Source: Dacryopinax spathularia
Taxonomy: Eukaryota; Basidiomycota; Dacrymycetes; Dacrymycetales; Dacrymycetaceae
Assembly (NCBI GenBank): GCA_037974965.1
Contig: JBBPFI010000001.1
Coordinates: forward strand, 1,488,001-1,552,000
Reading direction: 5' to 3'
Length of the DNA: 64,000 nucleotides
Of this stretch, positions 1 through 11,188 are shown piece after piece. Each line of letters begins with the position of its first letter. Within the stretch, counting starts at the first letter, position 1. The notes below the pieces were generated by a model. It saw only the letters and a list, made by a program, of their open reading frames with translations. It searched no databases and was not told the DNA's origin. Made by a program: the position numbers and the translations under genes.

Positions 1-207
1 GATGAGGGCGGCAGTAGGAGAAGAGCAAGGGGTAGGGGCGGGAGGAGGAGGAGGAATGGGGATCCTGCCGCTGCGCCGCGCGAAGCTGGAGCCGGAGGGG
101 GAGGAGGTGGGGGTGGGGGTGGGGGGAGACGGTCCAATGCCCGACCGAGGAAGAACCAGGATGAGCTTGATGCAGAGTTGGAGGCGTACCTTAATGGAGG
201 CGCTTAA
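1..207 (+). CDS. YRA1: Yra1/ALY (THO subunit 4-type) mRNA export factor, 3' end only
   Basis: Frame 1 is open from the window edge to a TAA stop and encodes the last 68 residues. The tail is Arg/Gly rich (an RGG-like stretch and a run of about ten glycines) and ends in RPRKNQDELDAELEAYLNGGA split around the motif DELDAELEAYLN, which matches the C-terminal FoP-duplication/UAP56-binding tail of ALY/REF proteins. Family knowledge: these RNA-binding adaptors hand spliced mRNA to the export receptor in the nucleus. The RNA-recognition domain would lie left of the window. The call rests on the short C-terminal motif plus RGG composition. Confidence 0.8.
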   Translation, partial: DEGGSRRRARGRGGRRRRNGDPAAAPREAGAGGGGGGGGGGGRRSNARPRKNQDELDAELEAYLNGGA

Positions 208-457
208 TACTCTTAGTAGTAGTAGTAGTACTGCTTACCTTTTTTGTAATATTTGCTACAGGGTCAGATACCATACACACCTCACGTCTTGCATTCAATG
301 GCGCGCATGCAATGGGGAGAAGCACGGCTTTGGCGCGTCGTGTCAGGGTTCGAGTTCTTCGTTCTTTGCTGCGTGCTAGCTTCTGTTGCCTCGACATCCA
401 AGAAAGATGGCATTGTAAGATTCAACCCGCAAAGCAGGAAGATAGTGGCTAATGCTG

Positions 458-1659
458 ATGTGCAGAGAAGCTCTTTACTTGGACCCGGCAATCCGGGACT
501 GGGTGAGTTCACCAGATTTCCCGAAGCTGGACATGTCCTGACCGACATTGCAGGTCCTATTCCCGATCACGTTGGTGATGGTGTGTCCTCGTCACTTGCG
601 TATATGCATCTGCTCAATATTAATCCTCTGGTAGATACTGGTTGGCGTACTACGACACTACGTAACCCAACTCCTCAACACCACCCCGAAACCTCAACCC
701 CGAAAGGTGATCCGTGAGCAGTGCGTCCCCCTCCCCTCCCCTCCCCTCCCCTCTCCTCCTCCTCCCACCCAAATCCCCACTAACACCCCCAAACCGACAG
801 ACGAGCGCTCGTCCGCTCCCAAATCCTTCGCGCCACCGCCCCCGCCTCCCCCATCCCCCCACACCACTACCACTCCATCTCCTCCTCCCTCTCTTCCGCT
901 TTCTTGGCCGGTACGTTTTTAAAAGATGGCCCGCCCAAGGAAGCGGACAAGGACCGGACGCCTCCGAATCCGTTGAGTGATCCGAGCCAGATGGAGGGCA
1001 TGATGGATGGGATGAAGAAGCAGATGGTTATGATGGTGCCGCAGATGGTGATAATGGGCTGGATCAACTTTTTCTTTCAGGGGTTCGTGCTCAGTACGTC
1101 CACTTCCCTGCTCCTGTTAGGGAGGGCGCAATGTTGACCGTATATAACAGTCAAGCTCCCCTTCCCCCTCACGCTGGGGTGGAAACCGATGATGCAGCGA
1201 GGAATCGAGACGCCCGACATGGACGTCCGCTGGGTCTCCTCCCTCTCATGGTACTTCCTCAACCTCTTCGGCTTGAACGGGCTGTTCAGGCTCATCCTGG
1301 GGTCGGATAACGGTGCGTCTCCCTTCCCCTCCCCTCCCCTCCCTCCTCCTTCTGTTCTCCTAGTGCTGTTGAAGAGCGATTACTGATGAGGGGACATAGC
1401 TGCCGCGGATCAGCAAGCTATGATGGGCGCTTCGCCCTTTGCGGCTGCGTCTGGTGCTACCCCGGGTGCGCCGCAGGACTACGTAAAGCTGTTCGCGGGC
1501 GAGAGGGATAACCTCGATCTCTCCGAAAGTCTGTATCATTGGGCCGGGGCAGATGTCGAACGACGCGTTCTGGAACGATGGGGGAAACTGCCCAAGAGCA
1601 GTGAGGAGGTCGAGGGCGGTGTGCCTGTTGCCGTGACGGGGAAGAGGAAGCTCGCTTAG
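458..1659 (+). CDS. EMC3: ER membrane protein complex subunit 3
   Basis: Six exons (458-502, 554-580, 635-720, 801-1093, 1151-1312, 1400-1659) give 290 residues, the usual EMC3 length. The start ATG leads into [18 protein letters not shown], the conserved N-terminal membrane segment, followed by [11 protein letters not shown]. Later blocks are [40 protein letters not shown] and [19 protein letters not shown]. All introns have GT-AG ends and keep the frame. EMC3 belongs to the Oxa1/YidC-like insertase superfamily and forms part of the membrane-insertion core of the EMC in the ER. Exon 2 is a 27-nt micro-exon that lies inside the first membrane segment. It follows the Yra1 gene on the same strand by about 250 bp and converges with NCS1. 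Confidence 0.95.
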
Positions 1660-1912
1660 ATACTCATTGTTGCTCATCTTGTGAGGCGGTGAGCTTGTGA
1701 TGGATAGGCGTAGCAGGCGCGGTTATGGATACAGCATTTGATCTCTAGGTAATTGGCAGATTTGTGGCAGTACAGACAGGATGTTTCGGTCCGTACGTAC
1801 GTTATTGGACAACAGCTTTCACCAAGCCAGGGAGAGAAACAACGTGCGAGTGCAAGGTACAGCATACAATGAACACAAGAGCACACAGAGAACGGAGGTA
1901 TAGAGGTATAGA

Positions 1913-2804
1913 CTAGACAAGCCCGTCGTACAGCGATAATGCCTAGTACACCAGTGTCAGATGATATGATACGGGATGAGGGATGAGGTAGGCTGTTAGG
2001 GAAAGGGGAAGGAGGGAGGAGGGAGTACGCACCTTGACGATTGTTGGATCGCGTTTGCTCCCTTCGACAAACTCGTCGTATGTCAGCCGGGCGTCTTTGT
2101 CCCTGTCCATGCCCCGGAAGATCTTGTCCACTCGCTGTGCGCTGCGTCAGTACCACGAGCGAGCGTGGGAGGAGAGGATGGGTGGCTCACCTTCTCGGGT
2201 GTGTCCTCGTCTGGCGGCAAGGGCACCATTTGCCCGGTCATCTTGTATATTGACCTGACGATCTGGAGCATCTCGTCGTACGTGATATACCCATCCCCGT
2301 CAATATCATACAGCTGGAACGCCCCTACCCAACAACGCCGTCAGATTCACTGCGCTTTCCAAGTTGCAATTCATGGAGGGAGCGACGCACATTTCAGCTT
2401 CTCATCCAACACCCCCCGACTAGTGACGCTCAGCGCGCATATAAACTCCTTAAAGTCAATAGTCCCATTCTTGTTCTCGTCAAAGACGTTGAACACGTAG
2501 TCGGCAAACTGGCTCGGGTCGCCGAAGGGAAAGAACTGCTTGTAGATCTTGCCAAAGTCGTTCTTGTCTAGTTGGCCCGAGGGGCAGTCTTTCAGGAAGC
2601 CTTTGTACCTGTAGCGAGCGTTAGCTCGCTAGACTGGGTGAGGGCACGTAGGCTGAGAGGATCTGACCATTGCTGGAGCTCTTTCTTGTCAACTACGATG
2701 GTGTCAGACGCGCCCGTGGGCAAGAGAGAGGAGGACGCACACTTGGTAGACTTCTGCAGCTCCGCCAGCTGCTCAGGCGACAGCTTGCTCTGTGATTTAC
2801 CCAT
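1913..2804 (-). CDS. NCS1: Neuronal calcium sensor 1 / frequenin
   Basis: Six exons on the minus strand (2741-2804, 2668-2692, 2391-2608, 2191-2324, 2033-2134, 1913-1942) give exactly 190 residues, the canonical NCS-1 length. The N-terminus MGKSQSKL fits the N-myristoylation consensus. EF-hand 1 is degenerate ([11 protein letters not shown]). EF-hands 2-4 carry intact loops: [24 protein letters not shown] and [12 protein letters not shown]. The protein ends in ALSLYDGLV. Fungal NCS-1 (Frq1) binds and activates phosphatidylinositol 4-kinase Pik1 and acts in calcium tolerance; that role is family knowledge. The 25-nt second exon and 30-nt last exon are short but in phase. It converges on EMC3 with about 250 bp between stops. 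Confidence 0.96.
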
Positions 2805-3583
2805 CTCCCTCTTTCAACAAACAGCTGGTAATCGTAGTCGTAGTAGTCGTCAAGAGTCAAGCAGATCCAACGCAGAGCAACAGCGCCCCCTTCGTCCTCG
2901 TATGTAGGCGCTTGGTCGATGGCGGGAGTGTGGCGAGCTGGCCTGGCCTTCTGCTCGGGTTTACGTTACTGTGCTTCCTCTCCCCAAGTCAGGGATTGGG
3001 TGGATTCCGTGGCGATCGTGCGCAGTGGATTCCGGTGGGGCTGGAGCTGAGGCGTCGCGCGGGCAGATAGTCGCTTATAGCGTTTACAGAACTGTGCACT
3101 ATTTCGATAGTATAAGAGGCAAGATGGACGTTGTGGAGATGCAGGTACTGGTGCTAGGAGAGGGCGGGCGGCGGCGTCGTGTTGGCCCAACCGCGCGGCG
3201 CCAGTGACCACGCTCACCGGGTATGCGACGACCGGGCTCGGCCACACTTAAAGGAGACTTCACGCGGCTTGGCGCGCCGTCATCGCCTCACTTTTGGCAC
3301 TTTTTGGCCTGGAGCAAACCGCATCCGACCACCTACTTATCGGGCTGGGCACTGGGCATGATCTGGGCGTATACGGTCGGATATCCATCCTGCCCCTATC
3401 ATGATGTGTGGTAAGGTGCCAGCGAATGACCTGTGTGGTGATGATATGGATGGCGTTTGGGAGGACGGCACGCAACCCATGTGTGCTCGTTGGTCTAATT
3501 TGAGAAACAGTGTGCGTTTTCGTTGCTCTCACCATGCTTTGATAAGTAAGTACGCAGATGAACCTGTCAATAACGACGGTACT
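2805..3583. other. Intergenic region left of the CACTA element
   Basis: This holds the presumed upstream region of NCS1 and the left flank of the transposon insertion. Short open frames on both strands resemble no known family. The last three bases (ACT, 3581-3583) are the left copy of the target-site duplication. Confidence 0.6.
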
Positions 3584-3601
3584 CACTGCGTTCAGGGGTC
3601 C
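3584..3601 (+). repeat. Left terminal inverted repeat of the CACTA element
   Basis: CACTGCGTTCAGGGGTCC, preceded directly by the ACT target duplication. It differs from the right end at one position (T/C at base 4). Confidence 0.93.
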
Positions 3602-3778
3602 ATAGGAGACCCGCAGCGTAGGCGCGTGATGGTCCCGTACGCGGACGTACGGGCTGTCACAGCCACAGGGACCATAGGGGAAGGGGAGTGTAGCCCGGGT
3701 TAGGGCACACTCCCCAAGGTAGGAGGATCTCTTTTTTTTTAAAGTACAAATTTTTTATTGTATCTATTATTTGTGTAG

Positions 3779-3793
3779 TACAATTAGATACAA
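3779..3793 (-). promoter_or_regulatory. Left copy of a subterminal inverted motif
   Basis: TACAATTAGATACAA is the exact reverse complement of a 15-mer at 15421-15435. The two copies lie 195 bp and 160 bp inside the element ends, within AT-rich zones. CACTA transposases bind short subterminal repeats, so these are candidate binding sites; the function is inferred. Confidence 0.55.
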
Positions 3794-3801
3794 AAAATTT
3801 C

Positions 3802-4500
3802 TAATTAATGAAATACAATTATTTCTAAAATTTTGACCTACAGGAAGCGCGTGCGAGTCCTTCCTTGTAGGGTCCCTACAAGCACCTACGCGCGAGTCGT
3901 TGCAGGTCACGTGGCTAGGGACTCACCGTAGCCTCGAGGCCACCTCATGCCAGCGCCTACGCTAAGTCCCGAGCTCGTCGTCTACACCGACGACACCACC
4001 ACCTTCCCCCCCAACACCACCTCCCCCACCACCACCGACACCACCACCTTCCCCACCACCACCTCCCCCACCACCACCTTCCCCACCACCTGTTCCCCCC
4101 TCCACTCAACTTGAAACTTACCCCCCCTCAAGGCCCGACGACGACGACCACCTCAAGCCCCGAACCCCAAGGCTCCCTTCCTAGCTCTTCAGACCTCTTT
4201 TTGGAGGGTTGCTGAGCGAAGAAGGACGAAGACTATCGACGACCTCGAGCTCGAGGACGACGTTACCGAACCTCTGCAAAAGTTGAGGTCAGCGTCTCGT
4301 CCTCAACCCGAACGCAGCCAAGCAAGAGCTGCTATACAAACCGATCGTTTCCTATCGTTCGTTACGATAACCCACCAGCGGGTAGTTCTACACGTCGAGC
4401 GTGTAGAACAAGAAAGATTCGAGATATCCGGAGCGGGTTAGAGGCTGTCGAGCATTCGTTAGGTACGTATGTTCATGACCATGGCGAGAAATCGCCACAT
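3802..4500. other. Left subterminal zone and unresolved 5' part of the accessory gene
   Basis: The GC-rich part (3840-3960) carries short mirrored strings such as CTACAAGCACCTACGCGCG. An ATG at 3947 opens a frame coding for tandem T/P/F-rich pentads (TTTFP, TTSPT) up to a TGA near 4113. A second frame is open from about 4119 to 4440 (motif QTSFWRVAERRRTKT), and a third from 4216 runs straight into the Q-rich accessory protein. Some of these are probably 5' exons of that gene, but I could not fix the splice sites. The segment 4190-4211 is an exact copy of 10739-10760. Confidence 0.4.
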
Positions 4501-6074
4501 ATGCTGACGTTTCGCAGAGATATGACGTTCGCTACCTGGGAGAGTGGGTTTCGCAACGCCCCACGCGAACGCACCGAGTACGAGGAGAAGGTAGCGAGCG
4601 AGCTGGGCTTGCAGGTCGTCAAGCCAACGCCTGCAAAGGTGGATGGTAAGTTTGTTAATTGGTATTGTCATTACTCTAACTAACGACATTCCCAGATCCG
4701 CCACAAGCCAACTTCAGCGGGTCAAGGCACTTTACGCTGTACGACCGATGGCACAAAGACTACGCCCACCGCTTTCTCGACCAGCCCAGCACCCTCCGCA
4801 GGCGTGTCGACAACGAGACCCTCGCCATGTTCTCGGTTGAGCAGTTCCGAACCGCCCAGATCGAGGACCCGGCCGATCTCTTCAAGACGTCCACGTATGC
4901 AGAGCGCAGGGCTCGCTTCCTCGACCTTCGACAGCGATTCCTGGCTACCCAGAGTGGCCAGGGCGAGGACGAGCTCGCTTTCGTCGCCGAAGACCACGCC
5001 AAGAACATGTGGGTGCGAAGTCGACTCGATTGGACGGTCTACGCCCAGTCGTACGACCCCAAACGACCCCACCGTCCCTACTGCGAGGGTCCCCCACCAG
5101 ACGCCACGAACGCCATGGTCTGGTGGGCACCCCACCAGCTCCTCTGGTTCAGCCCGGTCTCCGTCAAGGGGGCTGCACCATGGAGCCGTGGCGAGCTCGA
5201 TCAGCTCTACGGTGGCATGGCCGGCTTCCTCAACGCCTGGTGGGCGAAGACATTGTGCGACGCCCACGACCACTTCCTCAAGACGGCTACCGACCTTCTC
5301 CGCCAGTACGCCGACCACGACCCCATCAAGATCGCGTATGGCGACCTCAGCAAGTTCTGGGGCGCCAATTTCGACATCGAAAAACGCGATTTATTTGATT
5401 GTATGACCTACGAGATGGGAAGGCTTGTGTGGCTTCGTGCCCAAGCCAAAGTACGCGATCTCCATGGCATTGTCAACTTCCTCCTCGCCCGCCTCCACCC
5501 CAACCCCCACACCCACGACAACCTCCCCACCGTCCACAACTACGTGGGCATTCGCATAGCCAGCCTCGGCAAGGACAACATACCCGAGGACCTGCCAGCA
5601 GACGTCCTCGCCAACCTCCTACACGATGGCGTCCCCGTCCTCCTGCCCCAGCTCGACCACAGCAAGCTGGAGATCCGTCCAGACGGTACAAGGTGCCCTG
5701 CACCTTGGAAGGACCGCAACCTGACCCTCGAATGGGTCAAGAAGACGCGCAAGTCGATCTACGACGCGCACATTGCGGCAGGCGGGGAAAAATTTGACTA
5801 CGAAGCGAACGCCATCTCGCCCTTCGCCAAGACGCGTGAGCAAGCTCGTGGATCGAGCAGGAAGGGGAAGAGGAGTCGTCCCGAGTCAGACGAGCCAGCA
5901 GCCGGGAGCAGCAAGGCTCCAAAGCTGGACGGCTTCCTCGGCAAGGTCAGGCAACGCGTCCACAACCTCAACCACTCTGCCAAGACGTGGGCGCCAGGGA
6001 TCGGTCGTCCACAAGTCCGATACGCGAGGGAACCGGGGACTGCTCCAGATGGCATTCAGCTGCCTCCTCCGCCT

Positions 6075-6127
<53 letters not shown>

Positions 6128-6150
6128 GCAACAACAGCAGCAACAACAGC

Positions 6151-6203
<53 letters not shown>

Positions 6204-6479
6204 CAGGAGCAGGAGCAGGAGCAGCAGGAGCCGCTCTTCCTTCGCGAGACTCCTCTGCCAGACGGACAGGCTGGCCCCTCCCGGTTCCCTCGCTATCCCT
6301 CCCCCTCCCCTCCCCGTTTCGACTCAGAAACGCCAGAGCCGCAGCGCCTGACGTCCGTCCCCTTATTCCTCGCCGATACCCCTCCACCTCCAGCACAGCC
6401 CGTCCGTTGCATTAACTTCAGCGATAAAGCTGCCCGGGCGGAGCTGCTGGCCAAGCTGAGGGCCAAGAGGGAGCAGTAG
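4501..6479 (+). CDS. CACTA accessory protein with poly-Q and Q/E tracts
   Basis: Exons 4501-4645 and 4696-6479 join in phase (donor gtaagt, acceptor cccag) and give 642 residues from the first in-frame ATG. The frame is open without an ATG back to 4216, so the true start may lie further upstream. I recognise no domain. The body is rich in W, H and D (LYDRWHKDYAHRFLDQ, NAMVWWAPHQLLWF, FLNAWWAKTLCDAHDHF), like the accessory proteins that accompany tnp2 transposases in CACTA elements. Near residue 480 lies an uninterrupted glutamine tract encoded by CAG/CAA, passing into alternating Q/E, then a Pro-rich tail ending in a basic segment (LLAKLRAKREQ). It is transcribed in the same direction as the transposase that follows 314 bp later. 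A role in transposition is inferred from position only. Confidence 0.65.
6075..6233 (+). repeat. CAG/CAA and GAGCAG microsatellite inside the accessory gene
   Basis: A (CAG)n tract with scattered CAA passes into (GAGCAG)n. It is in frame and encodes poly-Gln followed by Gln-Glu alternation. CAA interruptions tend to stabilise such tracts. Confidence 0.9.
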
Positions 6480-6714
6480 CGGGGTTCTCTTTCCTCATAG
6501 GTGAGTTTTCATTACTAACTAAATGCCTGATACTAACTTTACATATAGTTAGCTGTAGATCGTACTTTTCTCTTTCTAGGTTAGATATGAATACAACGCG
6601 TTAATCCCAGCATACACGAGTGGTTCCCCGGAGAACGATGGCCTTTTCGGGCACGAGCGTAAGTTAGGTCTGTTTTGGTAAGCTTCTTACCATTCTAGGC
6701 AGCCATCCTGGGAG

Positions 6715-6772
6715 GATCTGCCTGGTCTGCTTGCTTTGAGTCCCACGACTCAAAACGAGGACCAGGCAGGTC
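6715..6772 (+). promoter_or_regulatory. Two-tier hairpin in the tnp2 leader
   Basis: The outer arms CTGCCTGGTC (6718-6727) and GACCAGGCAG (6760-6769) are perfect complements and extend to 13 bp with one G-U pair. The inner arms TTTGAGTC (6735-6742) and GACTCAAA (6747-6754) pair perfectly around a 4-nt CCAC loop. The structure ends 21 nt before the transposase ATG. A hairpin this close to a start codon would be expected to lower translation; the effect is inferred. Confidence 0.6.
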
Positions 6773-6793
6773 TTCCTTCGCCATTCCCTGGAG

Positions 6794-9700
6794 ATGCCTC
6801 GGTCAGGCGCCAAGGGGAGGATTGTAGGGGTCAAGAAGTCGTCGGTAAGTGGGTGGGTAATCATTAGAGTCCTACTAACCTACTGTACAGCACGTATATC
6901 AACTCAAGGCACTCGAGAGATGCACCTGCGCACTGTGCAAGTCAGTTCATCCCGATGGGCGAGACATCAACAAGGTCAAAAAACGCGAACACGAACAACG
7001 AGAGCGCCGTGTGTCGAGACGACCAAATCGAACTCAAGCGCCGAATGCGATTGCCACGCCAAGCGCAATCCCACGCGAGCGCGTCCTCACACAGCTGATG
7101 GACGCGCTGTTCGAGCAGACGGATGTGGAGATGGGGGTGGTGGAGAGGGAGGAGGAGTTGATGAGGGAGCTGGGAGGGTTGGAGTTGGGCGAAAGGGAGG
7201 AGACGAGTGGGGAGGGAACGCGTACAGAGGGGGAGGGAACGGTCGAGATGGAGGATAGCTGGGAGACTGCTCCAGTGTGGGAGCCTCTGCCTGAGCCTCT
7301 GCAGGAGGAGCAGCAGGCGCAGGAGGAGCAGCAGGAGGAGCAGCAGGCGCAGGAGCTGGAGGAGCAGCACGAGCACCAGCACGAGCACGAGCACGAGCAA
7401 CATCAACAGCAACAGCAACACCAACAGCAACACCAACAGCAACAGCAGGACCAGCAGCCGCCTCAGCCGCCTATGCTACCCTCCGAAGACGACACGCTGG
7501 GCAGCGTGCAGGAGGTGTACACCAGCCTGCACGATGCGTCTCTAGTGCGTGCTGTGGCCCTCCTGCTGGTGTTCGCCCACGCCATCTACCACCTCCCCTT
7601 CGCCGCCTGCAACCTCTTCGCCAACGTCCTCTACGACGTTCTGCGACGCGCCGGAATCGACACGCAAGGCGGACCTCGAACGCTCACGACGATCTACAGT
7701 CGTCTGGGCATTGAAGATCGATTTGCAGTGAAGGTCGTCTGCAAGCGGTGCTGGTCGGTCTTCAGAGGTCGATTCGCCGAAGAAGAGGAAGTAGAAGCGG
7801 ACGCCGCCCAAGATCTCTGTTCAAGATGCGGAGAGTCATTGTATGAGCCAGTACTTGGCTCAGACAAGGTAGAGGCGCGACTTCGAGCGCCATACGACTC
7901 GCTGGCACAACAGCTCCGTGCCCTTCTCAAGGAACCGGCATTCGAGGACGCCTGCGAGTCTTACCTCGCCGAACCGCCGGTGCCCAACGGGCCCTACAGC
8001 ACCATCTACAACGGCAGCGTTTGGCGCAATCTCAAGGATACGCAAGGCAAGCCATTCTTCGAAGCTGAGAGCTTGGAGCCTGGGGAGATGCGACTGGGCA
8101 TCATAATTGGATTAGACTGGTAAGTCTGCCTACATGCGCTATGGAACTCTCGCTAACGACAAACCAGGTTCACTGCCTTCACATCCATCGGTGCGCCTGC
8201 CTACTCTGCAGGTGCGCTATCGGTCTGCATCGCAAATCTTCCCCCCATCCTTCGGTACGTGTCCTTGACTGTTGACGTGCGCGTAACTGACTGACTGTGC
8301 CAGATTTCACGTACACAACCTGATCCTCGTGCTGATGACGCCAGGACCGAAAGAGCCGAATGGGGATGAACTGGGACGCTTCTTGGAGGAGTTTGTGGAC
8401 GAGCTGGTGGCTTTGTATGAGCGAGGGATGATAGTGCGGACGCCGAGGTATCCTGCAGGTGCGCCCCAGTCGTCTCTGCCTTCTATGAGCATTACTAACT
8501 TGTACTTTAGGTCGATTGGTGCGCGTAGCGGTCGTAGCTGTGGCCTGTGACCACCCAGCACTCTGCAAAGTGTGCGGGTTCCCAGGCCACACCTCTTGCA
8601 AGCGTCCCTGCACGCAATGCAACGTAGAGACGGCCTCTCTTGGGGACAAGGCTGGCTACGATGTCAGGAGTGAGTTCTCACTCCCACTCTCTATTAACGC
8701 CTTGCTAACCTGTCTCTAGAAGTGTGTCTACTCGATGGTGAAGGCCACAAGCAACTGGGACGCGACTATCGGGTGTTGGAGAGCAAGAAGGACTGGGAGA
8801 AGTTCTTCAAGGAGAAGTTCGCCCGTTGGTCTGAGCTCTCCCGGCTGAGCTACTTCAACCTGGTGACGATGGCGGTGATTGACCCCATGCACACCTTCTT
8901 CCTGGGTGAGCACGCTGCATACGTACTTGACAAAGCTGACATCTGTTTAGGTATCATGCGACACCTGTGGTTCAACATCTGGGTGCTTGGTGGCAAGCAG
9001 AAGAAGCCCATCTTCCGCAAGAACACGGCTGCCAAAGAGCGCGAGCTCGAGCTGGTCAAGGAGGTGATTCGCTCGGTGAGTTCCTACTTGACTTGTTTAC
9101 TTGAACTCACCCTATGTATGCAGTGCGAGATGCCCAAGTGGTTTGGGCGGTTGCCAGCGGAGGTTGGGTCGCCGCCGGGTGGCTCGTTGACTTCAGATGA
9201 ATGGAAGACGATGTTACTGGTTGTGGGGCCCCTCTGTGTAAGTCTCTTTGACATTATAGCTCTTATTAACCCTGCTAACTGCTCTTAAACAGTTCCCGTA
9301 CATCCTCAAGCAGCTGAGCGCGGCAGACGACCTCGCTTCTCAAGGACAGGCACCGGCGGGCACGGGAACTTGCTTCCTCCACCTTGCCTGCGCCTGCAAG
9401 ATCATGCTGCAACGACAGGTGGCGGAGGAGGAGCTGGAGCGGGCAAGTGAGTTGTACAGGGAGTTCTACAGGAGCTTTGTCGAGGTGAGTCCCCTAACTC
9501 CAACACATGCGCGTATGCTGATCCCTCTGCAGATGTTTGGCAAAGAAAACCTTACGCCGACCTTTCACTGGCTCGTACACATGCCAGAGCAGATACGAAG
9601 ATACGGCGCCGTCCACAACATCTGGACGTTCATCTTCGAGCGGCTAAACAAGGAGCTGAAGAGCACGGCGACGAACAAGCATGGGAAGGGGAAGATGGAG

Positions 9701-10676
9701 GAGACGTTCGTGCGAGAGAGACAGAGGAGGGAGAGGATGAGACTCCTGGTGCGTGGACTGTGCTCACGGAATATGATCATTACTAACTACAAGTATAGCT
9801 ACGCGTCCTGAGAACGCAGGACGCGGATCCCTGTGCCCAGAGCACGGCACAGAGGATTACCGAGCACCTCGAGCAGGCCCAGGGCAGAGGGACGCTCGCT
9901 ACAATGGCAGCGCTCGAACGCGAGCAGGAGGCTGCCGAGGAGGACTGTACGTATGGTCCTCCAGCTTCTTTTATAGATGCTGACTTGGCGCAGATCGCGT
10001 CCCTTTCGGTCTGAGGCAACCCAAAGGCAATCGTACGCTGCCCAGGCCAGCTCTCAGGCAGCTCGCAGTGCACTACGCAGCTCAAGCACCCGATCGCCCA
10101 CTAGCCATCCTGCGCAACACGGCATCCTGCGAAAGACCCCATGTTGGCTTTCTGTGCGATCAGGGTGCCTATTACAACACAGTGGTTGTACAGGGATGGC
10201 GCGTAGATTGCAGCGCGGATCGCAGCCTGTCCCAGCACAATTCGCTCGTTGTGCTCGTGCAGGACGGGCGGAGATGGGTGGGCGAGCTCGAGGAGCTCTT
10301 CCTGCACACGCAGGCGTCTCTGCAAATGTCTTGCAGACTGGCCAAGGTGCGCTGGCTGGTAAGAGCCGAGCATACTGATCTCGAGCCCCTCTACGAGCCC
10401 TTGTAAGCGCTCTCCATTTCCCTGCTAAACTCACTCACTCACTGATCGCTTTGACATTAGCCCTGAACTCGAAGTTGACATTTGGGAGTACGACCAGTAC
10501 TTAGAATCCGGTAAAGGGGGACCGGACCAGTACGTATTGGCAGAGCGACTTGTGGGCTCGGCCGCTCGAGTGATCCTGGAGATTGGCGAGCACGATCGCG
10601 TGTGGGCTACAATAGCTCTGTACCGCGTAAGTCGCCTCCTTGAGTCGCTTTACACTTGCTGACATTACTCCAGTAG
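6794..10676 (+). CDS. CACTA transposase, tnp2 family
   Basis: Fourteen exons, all in phase: 6794-6844, 6891-8119, 8168-8254, 8304-8458, 8511-8669, 8720-8905, 8951-9075, 9124-9237, 9293-9484, 9533-9748, 9799-9946, 9994-10402, 10461-10626, and a stop codon at 10674-10676 that is its own exon (intron retention would add 11 residues). The product is 1,079 residues. Recognisable tnp2 blocks are LGIIIGLDWFTAF, PGPKEP (about 469-474), CDHPALCKVCGFPGHTSCKR, IDPMHTFFLG (about 614-623) and FHWLVHMPEQIRRYGA. The N-terminus holds a CTCALC cysteine pair followed by a basic stretch. Residues about 175-220 are Q/E/H rich (CAG/CAA/GAG repeats). Introns are 46-60 nt and many carry a CTAAC-type branch site. 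No frameshift or internal stop is visible, so the enzyme looks functional. It should recognise the CACTG/CACCG ends described here. Confidence 0.93.
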
Positions 10677-11188
10677 ATACAATTAATACACATTATTATT
10701 GTTAACCTACTCGTCCCGTGTCACCCTTTCCACGCGCCCAGACCTCTTTTTGGAGGGTTGGCATGCATGACTTGGCGTAGATATTATCTCCCCCTCATAC
10801 CCTTAACGACAGCCAGCAAGGATATCATTATTAAACCCCGGCCCTTGCGATACATTCTCAGGGGTAAGTCTTCCCCCGATGATCTTCTATCGCATCTATC
10901 TAATCTACTCCGTAGTCCCTGACGATCAGCTTCTCTTCGAGAATCCCTCCCCCGCATCCCTAAACAGGTAAGGCGGCATTGCAATTGGAGGCGTCGAAGA
11001 CTTACCGTGTCTTCTCAAGTCCTCCCGACACCGCCCCTCTCCATCGTCTGCACCGTTTCGTCAGCCGGCACAAGCTCGGCACTCAGGTAAGTCCCGGCCT
11101 CCCCTCCTTCTTCTTCTTCTTCCTCACTGTCTTCGCAGCTCTCGCAACCACCTCAACAACAACCACAACAACTACAACGCCCAACAAG
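10677..11188 (+). other. Spliced leader region of the 137-residue CACTA gene
   Basis: No coding frame is convincing. Three GT-AG intervals (for example donor ggtaagtc near 10863 and acceptor ccgtag near 10915; donor cag|gtaagt near 11085 and acceptor cgcag near 11140) suggest 5'-UTR introns. Bases 10739-10760 exactly repeat 4190-4211. The last 60 nt before the ATG are rich in CAACAAC, typical of a fungal leader. Confidence 0.5.

Noticed and set aside
253-717. 154-codon plus-strand frame overlapping the start of EMC3
   Set aside because: It crosses EMC3 exons in another frame and lacks any family similarity; EMC3 exons explain the conserved sequence.
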